Source of the DNA: CAYWRO01 sp964460345 | GTDB lineage: Bacteria > Planctomycetota > Phycisphaerae > Phycisphaerales > UBA1924 | DNA length: 25,587 nucleotides | Assembly: GCA_964460345.1 (NCBI GenBank) | Contig: CAYWRO010000051.1 | Location: 1-25,587 of the forward strand | Direction of reading: 5' to 3' | Shown here: positions 1 to 8,230 of the stretch, piece by piece | How positions within the stretch are numbered: position 1 is the stretch's first letter | Layout: each line of letters begins with the position of its first letter | Position numbers and translations under genes: made by a program | Notes under the pieces: model-generated | Told to the model about the DNA's origin: nothing | Databases searched by the model: none | What the model saw: only the letters and a program-made list of their open reading frames with translations

Positions 1-2
1 AG

Positions 3-872
3 CCGGTGCATTACCCGCTGCACTACGACCGCGCCCACCCGGAGTTTGAGCGCATCGACTACGAAGCCGTGCGCCAGGTCTGCCTCGAGCACAAGCCGAA
101 GGCGATCCTGTGCGGCTACTCCGCCTACCCGCGCATCATTGATTTCAAGCGCTTCCGCGAGATCGCCGACGAGGTCGGCGCCGTCCTCATGGCCGACATC
201 GCCCACATCGCGGGCCTTGTCGCCGCGGGCGTGCACCCCTCCCCCTTCCCGCACGCGCACGTCGTCACGACCACCACGCACAAGACCCTCCGCGGCCCCC
301 GCGGCGGCCTCATCATGACCAACGATGAGGAACTGGCCAAGAAGATCAACCGCTCGCTCTTCCCCGGCGTGCAGGGCGGCCCCCTCATGCACGCCATCGC
401 CGCCAAGGCCGTCGCCTTCGGCGAAGCGCTGCGGCCGGACTTCAAGACCTACCAGCAGCAGGTGGTGAAGAACGCCGCCGCGCTCGCTTCGGCCCTCACC
501 GCCAACGGTTACCGCATCACCAGCGGCGGCACCGACAACCACCTCATGCTCGTCGACCTGCAGCCCAAGAGCGCCGACCTGACCGGCGCGGACGCCGAAG
601 AGTGGCTCGGCAAGGCGTCGATCGTGGTCAACAAGAACGGCATTCCGGACGACCCGCGCCCGCCGCGGGTCACCAGCGGCCTGCGCCTCGGCACGCCGGC
701 GATCACCACCCGCGGCCTGACCGAGCCGCACATGGACCAGCTCGCGGCGTGGATTGATCGCGTGCTCTCCGCGGGCGGTGATGCGGCGACGTGCGAGACC
801 GTCGCCGCGGAGGTGCGCGAGTTGTGCAGCGAGTTCCCCGTGCCGGGAGAAACGGTGGCGGCGCGGGCCTGA
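3..872 (+). CDS. glyA: Serine hydroxymethyltransferase, C-terminal part (5' truncated by window edge)
   Basis: This is the 3' two thirds of a PLP enzyme that converts serine and tetrahydrofolate to glycine and methylene-tetrahydrofolate in the cytoplasm. The frame is open to the left edge, so the true start lies outside; about 290 of the usual 415-430 residues are present. The family signature TTTTHKTLRGPRGG is visible, with the PLP-binding lysine codon at 282-284. Upstream of it is the ADIAHIAGLVAAG segment, and downstream is VTSGLRLGTPAITTRG near the C-terminus, typical of SHMT. Family assignment is very secure. It ends 39 bases before hldE. A GC-rich inverted repeat with one bulged G lies at about 878-899 between the two genes and may attenuate read-through, but it overlaps the putative hldE promoter. 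Confidence 0.96.
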   Translation, partial: PVHYPLHYDRAHPEFERIDYEAVRQVCLEHKPKAILCGYSAYPRIIDFKRFREIADEVGAVLMADIAHIAGLVAAGVHPSPFPHAHVVTTTTHKTLRGPRGGLIMTNDEELAKKINRSLFPGVQGGPLMHAIAAKAVAFGEALRPDFKTYQQQVVKNAAALASALTANGYRITSGGTDNHLMLVDLQPKSADLTGADAEEWLGKASIVVNKNGIPDDPRPPRVTSGLRLGTPAITTRGLTEPHMDQLAAWIDRVLSAGGDAATCETVAAEVRELCSEFPVPGETVAARA

Positions 873-899
873 GCCTGAGGGGGCGGGACTTCTCGCCCC

Positions 900-905
900 T
901 ACTGT
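900..905 (+). promoter_or_regulatory. Putative -10 hexamer TACTGT for hldE (leaderless configuration)
   Basis: TACTGT ends exactly 6 bases before the hldE ATG at 912. Normal -10 to start-site spacing would put transcription initiation at or next to the A of the start codon. No Shine-Dalgarno-like sequence lies between them. No convincing -35 element is seen. The same arrangement recurs upstream of other genes here (12779, 13770, 21190, 21798, 23138). Confidence 0.5.
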
Positions 906-911
906 TTCCGC

Positions 912-2447
912 ATGAGCGCCCTTCTGGATCACCTGGCCCGGTGGAAGCCCTTCGACGTCATCGTCGTGGGGGACTTCATGCTGGATGAGCTGGTCTACGG
1001 CAACGCCGACCGGCTCTCGCCGGAAGCGCCCGTGCCGGTGCTGCACGTGCGCAAGCGCGAGGACCGGCCGGGCGGCGCGGCCAACGTCTGCCTGGACCTG
1101 GCGGCGATGGGGGGGCGCGTCAAGGCGTTCGGCGTGGTCGGCGACGATCTGGCCGGGGCGCGCCTGCGCGAGCTGCTGCACGCCGCGGGCGTGGACGTTG
1201 CCGGCCTCATCACCGATGAGGCGCGCCCGACGACGGTGAAGCAGTCACTCATCGGCCTGGCCCAGCACCGCCACCCGCAGAAGATGTTCCGGGTGGACAC
1301 CGAGGAGAAGCGGCCGCTGGGCGAATCCGTGGCCGCACGCCTGCTGGAGCAGTTCGACGCCGCGCTGGCCGCGCTCGGGCCGGAGGGTGTCGTCTGCATC
1401 GAGGATTACGGCAAGGGCGTCTGCACCGACGGCCCCCGCGGCACGTGCCGCGGCGTGATCGAGCGCTGCCGCGCCGCCCGCGGCGGCGCGGGCGTTCCGG
1501 TGCTGGTCGATCCGGCGTACACCGACGGCTTTGAGCGCTACGCGGGCGCAACGTGTTTGAAGCCGAACCGGCGCGAGGCGCTGCGCGCGACCGGCGTCAC
1601 CCTCAGCGACGAGGCGCGCCCGATCGATTACATCACCCCCTCCACGCTGCTGCTGGAGAAGCTGAAGCTCGAGGCGGTCGTGATCACGCTCGATCGCCAG
1701 GGGGCGCTCGTGCAGGAACGCGGGCGGCCGGCGCAGATCGTGCCGACCGTCGTGCGGCAGGTTTACGACGTCACCGGCGCGGGGGACATGGTGCTGGCCG
1801 GGCTCGCCGCGGCGAGGGCCAACGGCCTGGCGTGGCCGGAGGCAGTGCGGCTGGCGAACATCGCGGCGGGGCTGGAGGTGGAATCCTTTGGCGTGACGCC
1901 GATCCCGATCGAGCAGATCCACCGCTCCGCGCTGCTGCTGGAAGGTGGCCTCAACGGACGCGGCAAGCTGCGCACGCTGGAGGAACTGCTGGTGGAGGTG
2001 GCCGCGCTGCGCCAGGAGCAGAACGGCGGCGCGAAGAAGAACGTGGTTTTCACCAACGGCTGCTTTGACATTCTGCACGCCGGTCACCTGTCGCTTTTGA
2101 AGCGCGCCGCCGAGCACGGCGACTTCCTGATCGTCGCCGTGAACTCTGACGACTCCGTGCGCCGGCTCAACAAGGGCCCCGACCGGCCGATGAACAACCA
2201 GCACGACCGCGCGCAGATGCTCGGCGGCCTGGAGTGCGTCGGCGCGGTGGTGATCTTTGATGAGGACACGCCGGAGCGCCTTATTGAGGCGATCAGGCCC
2301 GATGTGCTCGTCAAGGGCGCGGAGTACGCGGTCGAGCAGGTGCCCGGCGCGAAGTTTGTCATGGAGAATGGCGGCCGCGTCGAACTGCTGCAGATGGTGG
2401 AGGGGCGGAGCACGACGGGGCTGGTGAAGAAGATTCGCGGGGGGTGA
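912..2447 (+). CDS. hldE: Bifunctional heptose-7-phosphate kinase / heptose-1-phosphate adenylyltransferase
   Basis: At 511 residues this is a full-length HldE (RfaE). Residues 1 to about 330 are a PfkB/ribokinase-type sugar kinase: an N-terminal DELVYG region, RPGGAANVC substrate-binding segment, and DVTGAGDMVLAGLAAA near residues 284-299 with the catalytic aspartate. Residues from about 375 form a nucleotidyltransferase domain with FTNGCFDILHAGH (the HxGH motif) and a late EGRSTTGLVKKI (ISTT-like) motif. The family makes ADP-heptose for the lipopolysaccharide inner core: the kinase phosphorylates C1 of heptose-7-phosphate and the second domain adds AMP. The ATG at 912 gives the complete kinase N-terminus; no ribosome-binding site precedes it, in line with the leaderless promoter at 900-905. 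Presence of the gene implies an LPS-like outer membrane or ADP-heptose signalling. Confidence 0.95.
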   Translation: MSALLDHLARWKPFDVIVVGDFMLDELVYGNADRLSPEAPVPVLHVRKREDRPGGAANVCLDLAAMGGRVKAFGVVGDDLAGARLRELLHAAGVDVAGLITDEARPTTVKQSLIGLAQHRHPQKMFRVDTEEKRPLGESVAARLLEQFDAALAALGPEGVVCIEDYGKGVCTDGPRGTCRGVIERCRAARGGAGVPVLVDPAYTDGFERYAGATCLKPNRREALRATGVTLSDEARPIDYITPSTLLLEKLKLEAVVITLDRQGALVQERGRPAQIVPTVVRQVYDVTGAGDMVLAGLAAARANGLAWPEAVRLANIAAGLEVESFGVTPIPIEQIHRSALLLEGGLNGRGKLRTLEELLVEVAALRQEQNGGAKKNVVFTNGCFDILHAGHLSLLKRAAEHGDFLIVAVNSDDSVRRLNKGPDRPMNNQHDRAQMLGGLECVGAVVIFDEDTPERLIEAIRPDVLVKGAEYAVEQVPGAKFVMENGGRVELLQMVEGRSTTGLVKKIRGG

Positions 2448-2488
2448 TCGGGCGGTGGTGGTGGGAGGTGCAAGAGGAATGTGAAAAA

Positions 2489-2512
2489 AGCCTGGCGCTT
2501 ATGCGCCAGGCT
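2489..2512 (-). terminator. Rho-independent terminator between convergent genes
   Basis: A perfect 10-bp stem (AGCCTGGCGC, 2489-2498, with its complement 2503-2512) encloses a 4-base loop. On the minus strand it is followed by a run of T (six A on the plus strand at 2484-2489, the last one shared with the stem), a classic intrinsic terminator for the gene ending at 2600. On the plus strand it has only a short T run but may also stop hldE transcription. Confidence 0.85.
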
Positions 2513-2544
2513 TTGTCGCGTGAGTGTTGCTCTGGTTCTCGGGG

Positions 2545-2574
2545 CACGGCTTGCCGCTGCGCGGTCAAGCCGTG
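2545..2574. repeat. Dispersed palindromic element, intergenic copy
   Basis: Nine-bp perfect arms (CACGGCTTG and CAAGCCGTG) enclose a second small stem CCGC/GCGG. It is followed by GCGCCGG. The outer arm (CACGGCT/AGCCGTG) and the following GCRCC match the elements at 13701, 18911, 21248 and 23419, so I treat it as a diverged family member. It lies between the convergent hldE and LEPR-protein genes, beside the terminator. Confidence 0.6.
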
Positions 2575-2599
2575 GCGCCGGTGGTGGGAAGATGGGGGG

Positions 2600-5500
2600 T
2601 CAGACGGGCGTGGTGAACGGGCCGCCCACGACGGCGAAGCCGCCGGCGGGGGTGTCGCCGCCGAGTGTGAGGTCGAAGTGCCACATGCCGGCGACGATGG
2701 GACCGTCGGCCTCGACGCGGACGCTGTAGAAGTGGCGATCAAAGTCGGCGCTCTGTTCGAGCAGATCGCCCCACTCGTGCAGGTCGAGGAAGGCGGAGCG
2801 GGCCGCGTCGATCTGGAGCGTGGTCGAGAGTGTGAAGCCGTCGGTGAAGTAGAGCGTGACGGTGGCTTCCACGGGGTCGACCAGGCTGGGGTTGTAGATG
2901 GCGACGGTCTCGAAGACGTCGACGCCGGCGCGTTCGCTGTTCATGAAGCCGTCGGCGAAGAAGTAGTCGTTGGCGATGTTGCCGAGGTCCACTGCGGGGG
3001 CCGCGATGAAGTCGTTGTGGATGCGCTGGACGCCGACGAGGGCCATCGGCCCGTCGGAGAAGTAGGTCAGGGAGTAGCGAGCGCCCGGCGTGAGGCCGCC
3101 GATCTGCGCCATGGAGATCGTCTTGGTGTCGTTGCCGCCAACCATCGTGGGGTGCGTGACGACGGCGCCGCTCTCATCGGTGAAGGTGAGCGTGACCGCG
3201 ATGTCGCCGATCCCCGGGTTGTACATGCGCAGGCCAACGGCCGGATCGGCGATGATGAGCGGGATCGAGCCGGTGGTGGTGCCGCCGTCGGGCACACCCA
3301 GGGCCATGAACGCCGCGGGACCGTCCGCGTGGTCCTCCGTGAAGTACTGGGTCAGGGAGGCAACGATGGGCTCATCCGAGGTGATGACGGCGGCGTAAGC
3401 GCCCTCGGGCAGGTTCAGGCTGGCGATGTCCAGGCCACCGCGCCGGTGCGCCTCGGTGACGACGTTCAGGGTTCGCGTGGAGTTGCCGCCCGCGTCGTAG
3501 AAGTCGATGGTGATGTTGGCGTCTTCGCCGGAGGGGTTGTACCAGAGGATGAAGTCGCGGACGTGGTCCTCCACGAGCCCGCCGGGCACAATCCAGGAAG
3601 TGGAGAGGTGATCGGTGAAGGTCTCGGAGGTCGCGCTGCCGAAGTCGTAGTGGCTCAGCGAGGCGACCAGGGGTTGATCGGAGATGACCTCGAAGGCGTA
3701 AGGCACACCGGGCAGAACGGGCCCGGCGTTCCAGTTGTCGTGCGTGGAGATGGTGACGCCGCCGCGGGAGTTGGCGGGGATGACCCCCTCGCCGGCGAGC
3801 GTGGTGTGGAGGAACCTTTCGTACCAGAGATTGACGCGGTAGTTGACGTCGCTGCCGTGTGGGTTGACCAGCGCGAGGAACTCGTCGATGTTTTCGCCGG
3901 TGAAGCCCTCGGGGAAGTAGGTGGCGAAGCCGTCGACGGTGAAGGTGATTGTCTGGTCGGCGTGGTTGCCGGCGCGGTCGTAGGCGCGGATGGTAAGGGT
4001 GATCGGCGTGCCCAGCGCCGAGGCAGGCGGGCGGAAGTAGAACGTGTCGCCGGCGCTGTAGAGGGTGCTGGCGGATGCGCCGGGCGGGGTGTTGGCGTCC
4101 GTGAGGATGGTGTAGTAGAGGAACGTCTCCGAGCCCTCTTCGTCGACCTCCGGGTCGTAGGCGAAGGTGACGGAGGCGGTGGTCGGCGCAGTCGAGGTGA
4201 AGACGGGGGCGACGGTGTCGATGGTCAAGGTGAGGGGGTCGTCGGTGTAGATCACGTTGCCGTCGACGAGCACGCGCAGTTCATAGGTGTAGACGCCGTC
4301 GGCCAGGGTCTGCACGCCGTCGGTGGTGACGTGCTGCATCCCGCCGACCGAGACGCCGCTGAGGACGAGGACGTCGTTGCCGCCGTCGTCCATGATCGCG
4401 ATCTCGTAATCCGCGCCGTAGGCGACGCTGTAGAAGGTGAACTCGAGTGTCCTGTCTGCGGAGGAGTTGTTGCGGTTGGTGTCGGTGATGAAGTCGGTGA
4501 GATAGGCCTCGCCCTTTTGGAGATTCTGGAGGATGAAGCCGACGCCGTCCGGCCCGCGGCGGCCGATGTAGAGCTGGTTCTCACTGACGTGGGTCTGGTT
4601 GGGGTAGGCGCCCTGCGTCGTGGTGCCGAACTCGTTCCAGAAGTATTCAAAGTCGTTGGTGTCGAAGTCGGCGGGGGCGTTGACAATCGTGCCGTTGATG
4701 TCGGAGAAGGTGGTGGTCGGCGTGCCTGAGGTGAAGTCGACGTAGCTGCTGGTGAAGCCGCGCGTGCGGCCCATGCCGTCGACGTAGGAGCCGGTGATGG
4801 TGATATCGAAGGAGGTGGGGCGGATGGAGACCGCGCCGGCGGGGCCGCCGAGGTTGTGGAGAGAGACGGGCCCCGGGGTGGTGGGGGTTCCTGGGGGGCC
4901 CTGGCCGTGCGTGTAGACGGTGGGGCGGCGCGCGAGCATCATCTCGCCGGGACTGGCGGGGTTGTAACCGAAGACGAAGGATGCGCCCAGAGCGTGGTCG
5001 AACGTATTGCTGAATCCGGTGGCGACGAACTCGCCGAGGTCGACGATGCCGACGCCGCTGGACCAGGTCCAGACATGGCCATCGGGCCCGTTGGCGACGA
5101 TGGTGTCGGAGTCGTTGATGCCGATGGGTGAACCGTCGAAGACGTAATAGAGCGCGCCGTCGCGGTAGAGCCAGGTGGAAGGGACAGTGCCGTTGGCGTC
5201 GGTGCGGGTGCGCTCGATGACGACATCGCCGAGGTCGTTGCTGGCGACAGCGCGGAGCGCGCCAAAGGTGGAGCCGGCGGGCGCGCCGAACTCGGGGAGC
5301 CCGGTGAGTTCGATCCGCACCGGCGGCACATTCGGCCCCATGGAGATGAGGGCCGGATTCGCGCCGGTCGCATCGTCTGCAACCAGGAGATGAAGCGAGT
5401 ACTCCTTGCCGTTCTCGGGGCTGTAGAACGCGGCGTCGGCGTCGATGATGCGCTCCGTCGACTCGAGCGGCGACGGGAAAGGGGCGAAACCAGGGAAGCC

Positions 5501-5743
5501 CGCGGCGTCGTGCTGGTCGAAGGGCGTCCCGGTCTTGTCCAGCAGCAGGAAGTAGCCGCCGTCATATTCCCCCCAGATGTAGCCATCGTCGCCGACGGCC
5601 GCGGGGCGCAGGGCCGAGCCCTCCAGCATCGGCAACTCGGTGTACAGGAACGCAGCCAGGAGCGTGCGCGGCTCAAGGGCCTCCGCGCACGCGACTTCCC
5701 CGGAACGGGCCAGAACCCGACGCGGCGAACGCTTCAACCTCAT
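2600..5743 (-). CDS. Large secreted or surface protein with planctomycete LEPR motif and repeated beta-sandwich domains
   Basis: The 1047-residue protein begins with a basic N-terminus and then ALEPRTLLA at residues 22-30. This is the LEPR-type N-terminal motif found on many large planctomycete exported proteins. Residues about 30-430 resemble a beta-rich sensor- or propeller-like region (repeated short segments such as DGYIWGEYDGG and DGHVWTWSSG). Residues about 430-600 include Ig-like segments (YTYELRVLVDGN; LTIRAYDRAGNHADQTITFTVDG). The C-terminal 440 residues hold about four repeats of roughly 100-110 residues. Each has an aromatic-Asn-Pro turn (LVNPHG, LWYNPSG, RMYNPGIG, IYNPSLV) and a later VAS-L or ALVGVQ strand. 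Most such proteins are of unknown function; adhesion or a structural surface role is inferred. No catalytic motif is seen. It stands alone between two terminators. Confidence 0.85.
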   Translation of the reverse strand: MRLKRSPRRVLARSGEVACAEALEPRTLLAAFLYTELPMLEGSALRPAAVGDDGYIWGEYDGGYFLLLDKTGTPFDQHDAAGFPGFAPFPSPLESTERIIDADAAFYSPENGKEYSLHLLVADDATGANPALISMGPNVPPVRIELTGLPEFGAPAGSTFGALRAVASNDLGDVVIERTRTDANGTVPSTWLYRDGALYYVFDGSPIGINDSDTIVANGPDGHVWTWSSGVGIVDLGEFVATGFSNTFDHALGASFVFGYNPASPGEMMLARRPTVYTHGQGPPGTPTTPGPVSLHNLGGPAGAVSIRPTSFDITITGSYVDGMGRTRGFTSSYVDFTSGTPTTTFSDINGTIVNAPADFDTNDFEYFWNEFGTTTQGAYPNQTHVSENQLYIGRRGPDGVGFILQNLQKGEAYLTDFITDTNRNNSSADRTLEFTFYSVAYGADYEIAIMDDGGNDVLVLSGVSVGGMQHVTTDGVQTLADGVYTYELRVLVDGNVIYTDDPLTLTIDTVAPVFTSTAPTTASVTFAYDPEVDEEGSETFLYYTILTDANTPPGASASTLYSAGDTFYFRPPASALGTPITLTIRAYDRAGNHADQTITFTVDGFATYFPEGFTGENIDEFLALVNPHGSDVNYRVNLWYERFLHTTLAGEGVIPANSRGGVTISTHDNWNAGPVLPGVPYAFEVISDQPLVASLSHYDFGSATSETFTDHLSTSWIVPGGLVEDHVRDFILWYNPSGEDANITIDFYDAGGNSTRTLNVVTEAHRRGGLDIASLNLPEGAYAAVITSDEPIVASLTQYFTEDHADGPAAFMALGVPDGGTTTGSIPLIIADPAVGLRMYNPGIGDIAVTLTFTDESGAVVTHPTMVGGNDTKTISMAQIGGLTPGARYSLTYFSDGPMALVGVQRIHNDFIAAPAVDLGNIANDYFFADGFMNSERAGVDVFETVAIYNPSLVDPVEATVTLYFTDGFTLSTTLQIDAARSAFLDLHEWGDLLEQSADFDRHFYSVRVEADGPIVAGMWHFDLTLGGDTPAGGFAVVGGPFTTPV

Positions 5744-5774
5744 GGCGTGACACCTCAGGATGTGGGCAAGAGAA

Positions 5775-5803
5775 AACCGGCCGGCTGAAGGGGCCGGCCG
5801 GTT
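5775..5803 (-). terminator. Rho-independent terminator downstream of the metal ATPase
   Basis: An 11-bp perfect stem (arms 5775-5785 and 5793-5803, core CCGGCCGG) with a 7-base loop is followed on the minus strand by TTTTCTCTT. It lies just after the stop codon of the ATPase gene (5845) and before the next minus-strand gene (start 5743), so the two genes are probably transcribed separately. Confidence 0.8.
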
Positions 5804-5844
5804 CCAAGTTTACCATCTGCGCCCGCCAGGGGCCAGTTTCACTT

Positions 5845-7926
5845 TCAGTTCGCCGCGGCCGGTACAGGGGCCGGGGCGGGGGCGGCCCTGGGGGTAGTGA
5901 AGGTGGCGCGGAGGGGCTGGGGGGCGTCGGCCTCGGTGTAGGCCTCGCCGAAGCGGAAGAGGCGGAAGGAGTTGGCGAAGACGTAGATGTCGCCGACGGA
6001 GTGGTAGATGGCGGCCAGGAGGATGCCGATGCCGGCGCCGCCGGCGGGGGTCATCATGCCGGTCGCCGCGGCGGCAAGGCCGACGACAGCGATGAGGATC
6101 GCGCCGGTGATGTTCTGGGTGATGACGCCGCGGGTTCGGCGGGCGAGTTCCATGAGGAAGGGGATGCGGGAGAGGTCGTCGGTCATGAGGGCGACGCCCG
6201 CGGAGTTGGCGGCGATGTCAGAGCCGGAGAGGCCCATGGCGACGCCGACGTCGGCGGCGGCGAGGGAGGGGCCGTCGTTGATGCCGTCGCCGACCATCAT
6301 GACGCGCCGGCCGGCCTTGGTGAGGGACTCGATCATCGCGTGCTTCTCTTCGGGCAGGCACTCGGCCTCGACGGCGTCTGCGCCGACCTGTCGTCCGACG
6401 CGCTCGGCGACGCTGGCGCGGTCACCGGTGAGGAGGATGACCTTGCGGACGCCGAGTTCGCGGAGGCGCGCGATGACGGCCTTGGCGTTGGGGCGGACCT
6501 TGTCTTCCAGGCCGACGACGCCGAGGTACTTGCCGTCCTTGACGACGTGGACGCCGGACATGCCTTCGATGCGCGGCTCGACGGCGCGGATCTCCGGCTC
6601 CAGGAGCGGGAAGAGCTCCAGCAGCCAGGAGCGGCGGCCGACGTGGACCTCGCCGATGCTCGTGCGGGCCTTGATGCCGCGGCCGTGGATCTCTTCGAAG
6701 TCCGACGAGCCGTCCGGTTCGATGCGGGCGGCCTTGCCGGTTTCGAGGATGGACTTGGCCAGGGGGTGGTTGGAGTGCTGTTCGCCGTTGACGGCGGCGG
6801 CGAGGAGTTGCGCGCCCTCGATTCCCTCGGCGGGGACGAGGCGGGAGACGCTGAACTTGCCGCTGGTGATGGTGCCGGTCTTGTCGAGGACGACGGTGTC
6901 GATGCCGGCGGCGGCCTCGAGGTAGCGCGTCTGCTTGATCATGATGCCGAGACGCGCGGCGGAGGCAAAGGAGGCGACGACGGCGAAGGGGGCGCTCAGG
7001 AGGAGCGCCGACGGGCACGCGACGATGAGGACGGTGATGGCGCGCTCAACGTCGCGCGTGAGGAACCAGACGACGAAGGCGAGCATGAGGGCGACGGGGA
7101 CGTAGAAGCGCGAGACCATCTCAATGATGAGCTGGCGCGGCGTCCGGGTCTGCTCGGCCTCGCGGATGAGCTGCGTGACCTTGCCGATCGTGGTGTCCTC
7201 GCCGACCTGCGTGACGCGGATGTCGATCATGCCGGAGAGGTTTGTGGTGCCGGCGTAGACGGCGTCGCCGGGGGAGGCCTCGTGCGGCGCGGCTTCACCG
7301 GTCAGGGAGGCCTGGTTGAGCAGGGTGCGGCCGTTCTCGATGACGCCGTCGACCGGGAGGTTCTCGCCGGGACGGACGCGGACGAGGTCGCCGACCTGCA
7401 CGGCGGAGATGGAGACTTCTTCCTCGCGGCCGTCGACGATGCGGCGGGACTTGTCGGGGGTGAGGCCGACGAGCTCTTCGATGGCCCGCTGAGCGCCCCA
7501 GGCGCGCTGGCGGACGAACTCATCGGCGACGAGCAGGAGGAAGGCCAGTCCGCCAGCGACCTCGAACTCGAGGATCGCCATGGAGGCGAGAATGGCGAGC
7601 GATGCGAGGGTGGAGGTGGAGGCGCGGCCGCGGCGAAGCTCGCCGAGGGAGGCCATCCAGAGAGGCCACGCCAGGATCACCGTGCCGAGGAAGGCCGGGA
7701 ACCAGGCGATTTCGCTCATGACCTGTCCCGGGAGGAGGTGACGGGCCACGAAGGAGGCGACCACCAGGACGATGCCGATGAGGTAGCGCAGCATGTAGCG
7801 CTGGACATCGATGTCGTGGTGCGAGCAGCAGGAGACCATGCCCTCTTCCTCGAAGTGGCTCGAGGGGCCGTGATTGTGCGAGGCGTGGTCGTGAACCTTC
7901 GGTTCCTGGTGAGCGATTGTCGTCAT
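5845..7926 (-). CDS. P1B-type heavy-metal-translocating ATPase
   Basis: The 693-residue inner-membrane pump carries the P-type ATPase hallmarks in order: actuator SLTGEA, membrane metal motif CPSALLLSAP (about residue 304), phosphorylation site DKTGTIT (about residue 342), the P1B-specific SNHPLAKSI, and the hinge GDGINDGPSLAAADVGVAMG. The N-terminus has no folded HMA domain. It has a His-rich stretch (HDHASHNHG) and a CCSHHD cluster at residues 33-38, probable metal-binding tails. Zn/Cd/Co-type export is the best guess, but the motif is CPS rather than the common CPC, so the metal is uncertain. The start at 7926 is chosen because GGAG precedes it at good spacing; an in-frame GTG 27 codons upstream (8007) has no such signal. 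No adjacent metal-responsive regulator is seen. Confidence 0.93.
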   Translation of the reverse strand: MTTIAHQEPKVHDHASHNHGPSSHFEEEGMVSCCSHHDIDVQRYMLRYLIGIVLVVASFVARHLLPGQVMSEIAWFPAFLGTVILAWPLWMASLGELRRGRASTSTLASLAILASMAILEFEVAGGLAFLLLVADEFVRQRAWGAQRAIEELVGLTPDKSRRIVDGREEEVSISAVQVGDLVRVRPGENLPVDGVIENGRTLLNQASLTGEAAPHEASPGDAVYAGTTNLSGMIDIRVTQVGEDTTIGKVTQLIREAEQTRTPRQLIIEMVSRFYVPVALMLAFVVWFLTRDVERAITVLIVACPSALLLSAPFAVVASFASAARLGIMIKQTRYLEAAAGIDTVVLDKTGTITSGKFSVSRLVPAEGIEGAQLLAAAVNGEQHSNHPLAKSILETGKAARIEPDGSSDFEEIHGRGIKARTSIGEVHVGRRSWLLELFPLLEPEIRAVEPRIEGMSGVHVVKDGKYLGVVGLEDKVRPNAKAVIARLRELGVRKVILLTGDRASVAERVGRQVGADAVEAECLPEEKHAMIESLTKAGRRVMMVGDGINDGPSLAAADVGVAMGLSGSDIAANSAGVALMTDDLSRIPFLMELARRTRGVITQNITGAILIAVVGLAAAATGMMTPAGGAGIGILLAAIYHSVGDIYVFANSFRLFRFGEAYTEADAPQPLRATFTTPRAAPAPAPVPAAAN

Positions 7927-8186
7927 CGGTGCTCCGCGAAAGGCGAACCGGCGGCCGCGCCGGCAAGAACGTAGGCCCGAATCGGCCAGACCTGAGACAT
8001 GTCCCACCCGCCCGGAGAGAGAGTCGAGGGATCATCCTATGGGCGGTGACGTAGCGGGACTCCCTACGAGCCTCGTTCTACATCGGTTCGCCCGGGCTAG
8101 GGAGGCCGGCTGTGCGGCTCGTGGAGCAGTCCGGCTTTTGGCCGGGATCGGCCCGCCGTGCTCCGGGCTGCCGGCGCCGGGGCGCG

Positions 8187-8192
8187 TACGCT
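8187..8192 (+). promoter_or_regulatory. Putative -10 hexamer TACGCT for gpsA; rest of the 7927-8230 divergent intergenic region
   Basis: The region between the divergent metal ATPase and gpsA starts is about 300 bases. TACGCT at 8187-8192 would start a transcript near 8198-8200, giving a leader of about 31 bases that contains TGAGG before the ATG at 8231. On the minus strand TAGGAT (8034-8039) is a possible -10 for the ATPase, giving a leader of about 100 bases. A nested inverted repeat (GGAGCA ... TGCTCC around CCGGCTTTTGGCCGG) occupies about 8131-8177. No clear -35 boxes or metal-regulator operators were recognised. Confidence 0.35.
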
Positions 8193-8230
8193 GGTAGTTG
8201 AGCCAAACCATTACCTGTGAGGCCGGTCCC

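Noticed and set aside
2444..4729. Long plus-strand open frame opposite the LEPR protein gene
   Set aside because: It is the antisense shadow of the minus-strand gene; the product is a G/V/D/E-rich sequence with no domain pattern, while the minus-strand frame has coherent domains, a LEPR motif and a terminator.
6001..7974. Long plus-strand open frame opposite the metal ATPase
   Set aside because: Antisense shadow caused by GC-rich codon bias; all P-type ATPase motifs are on the minus strand.
8131..8177. Nested inverted repeat upstream of gpsA as a member of the palindrome family
   Set aside because: The arms (GGAGCA, CCGGC) do not match the CACGGCT/AGCCGTG family and no GCCAC tail is present.
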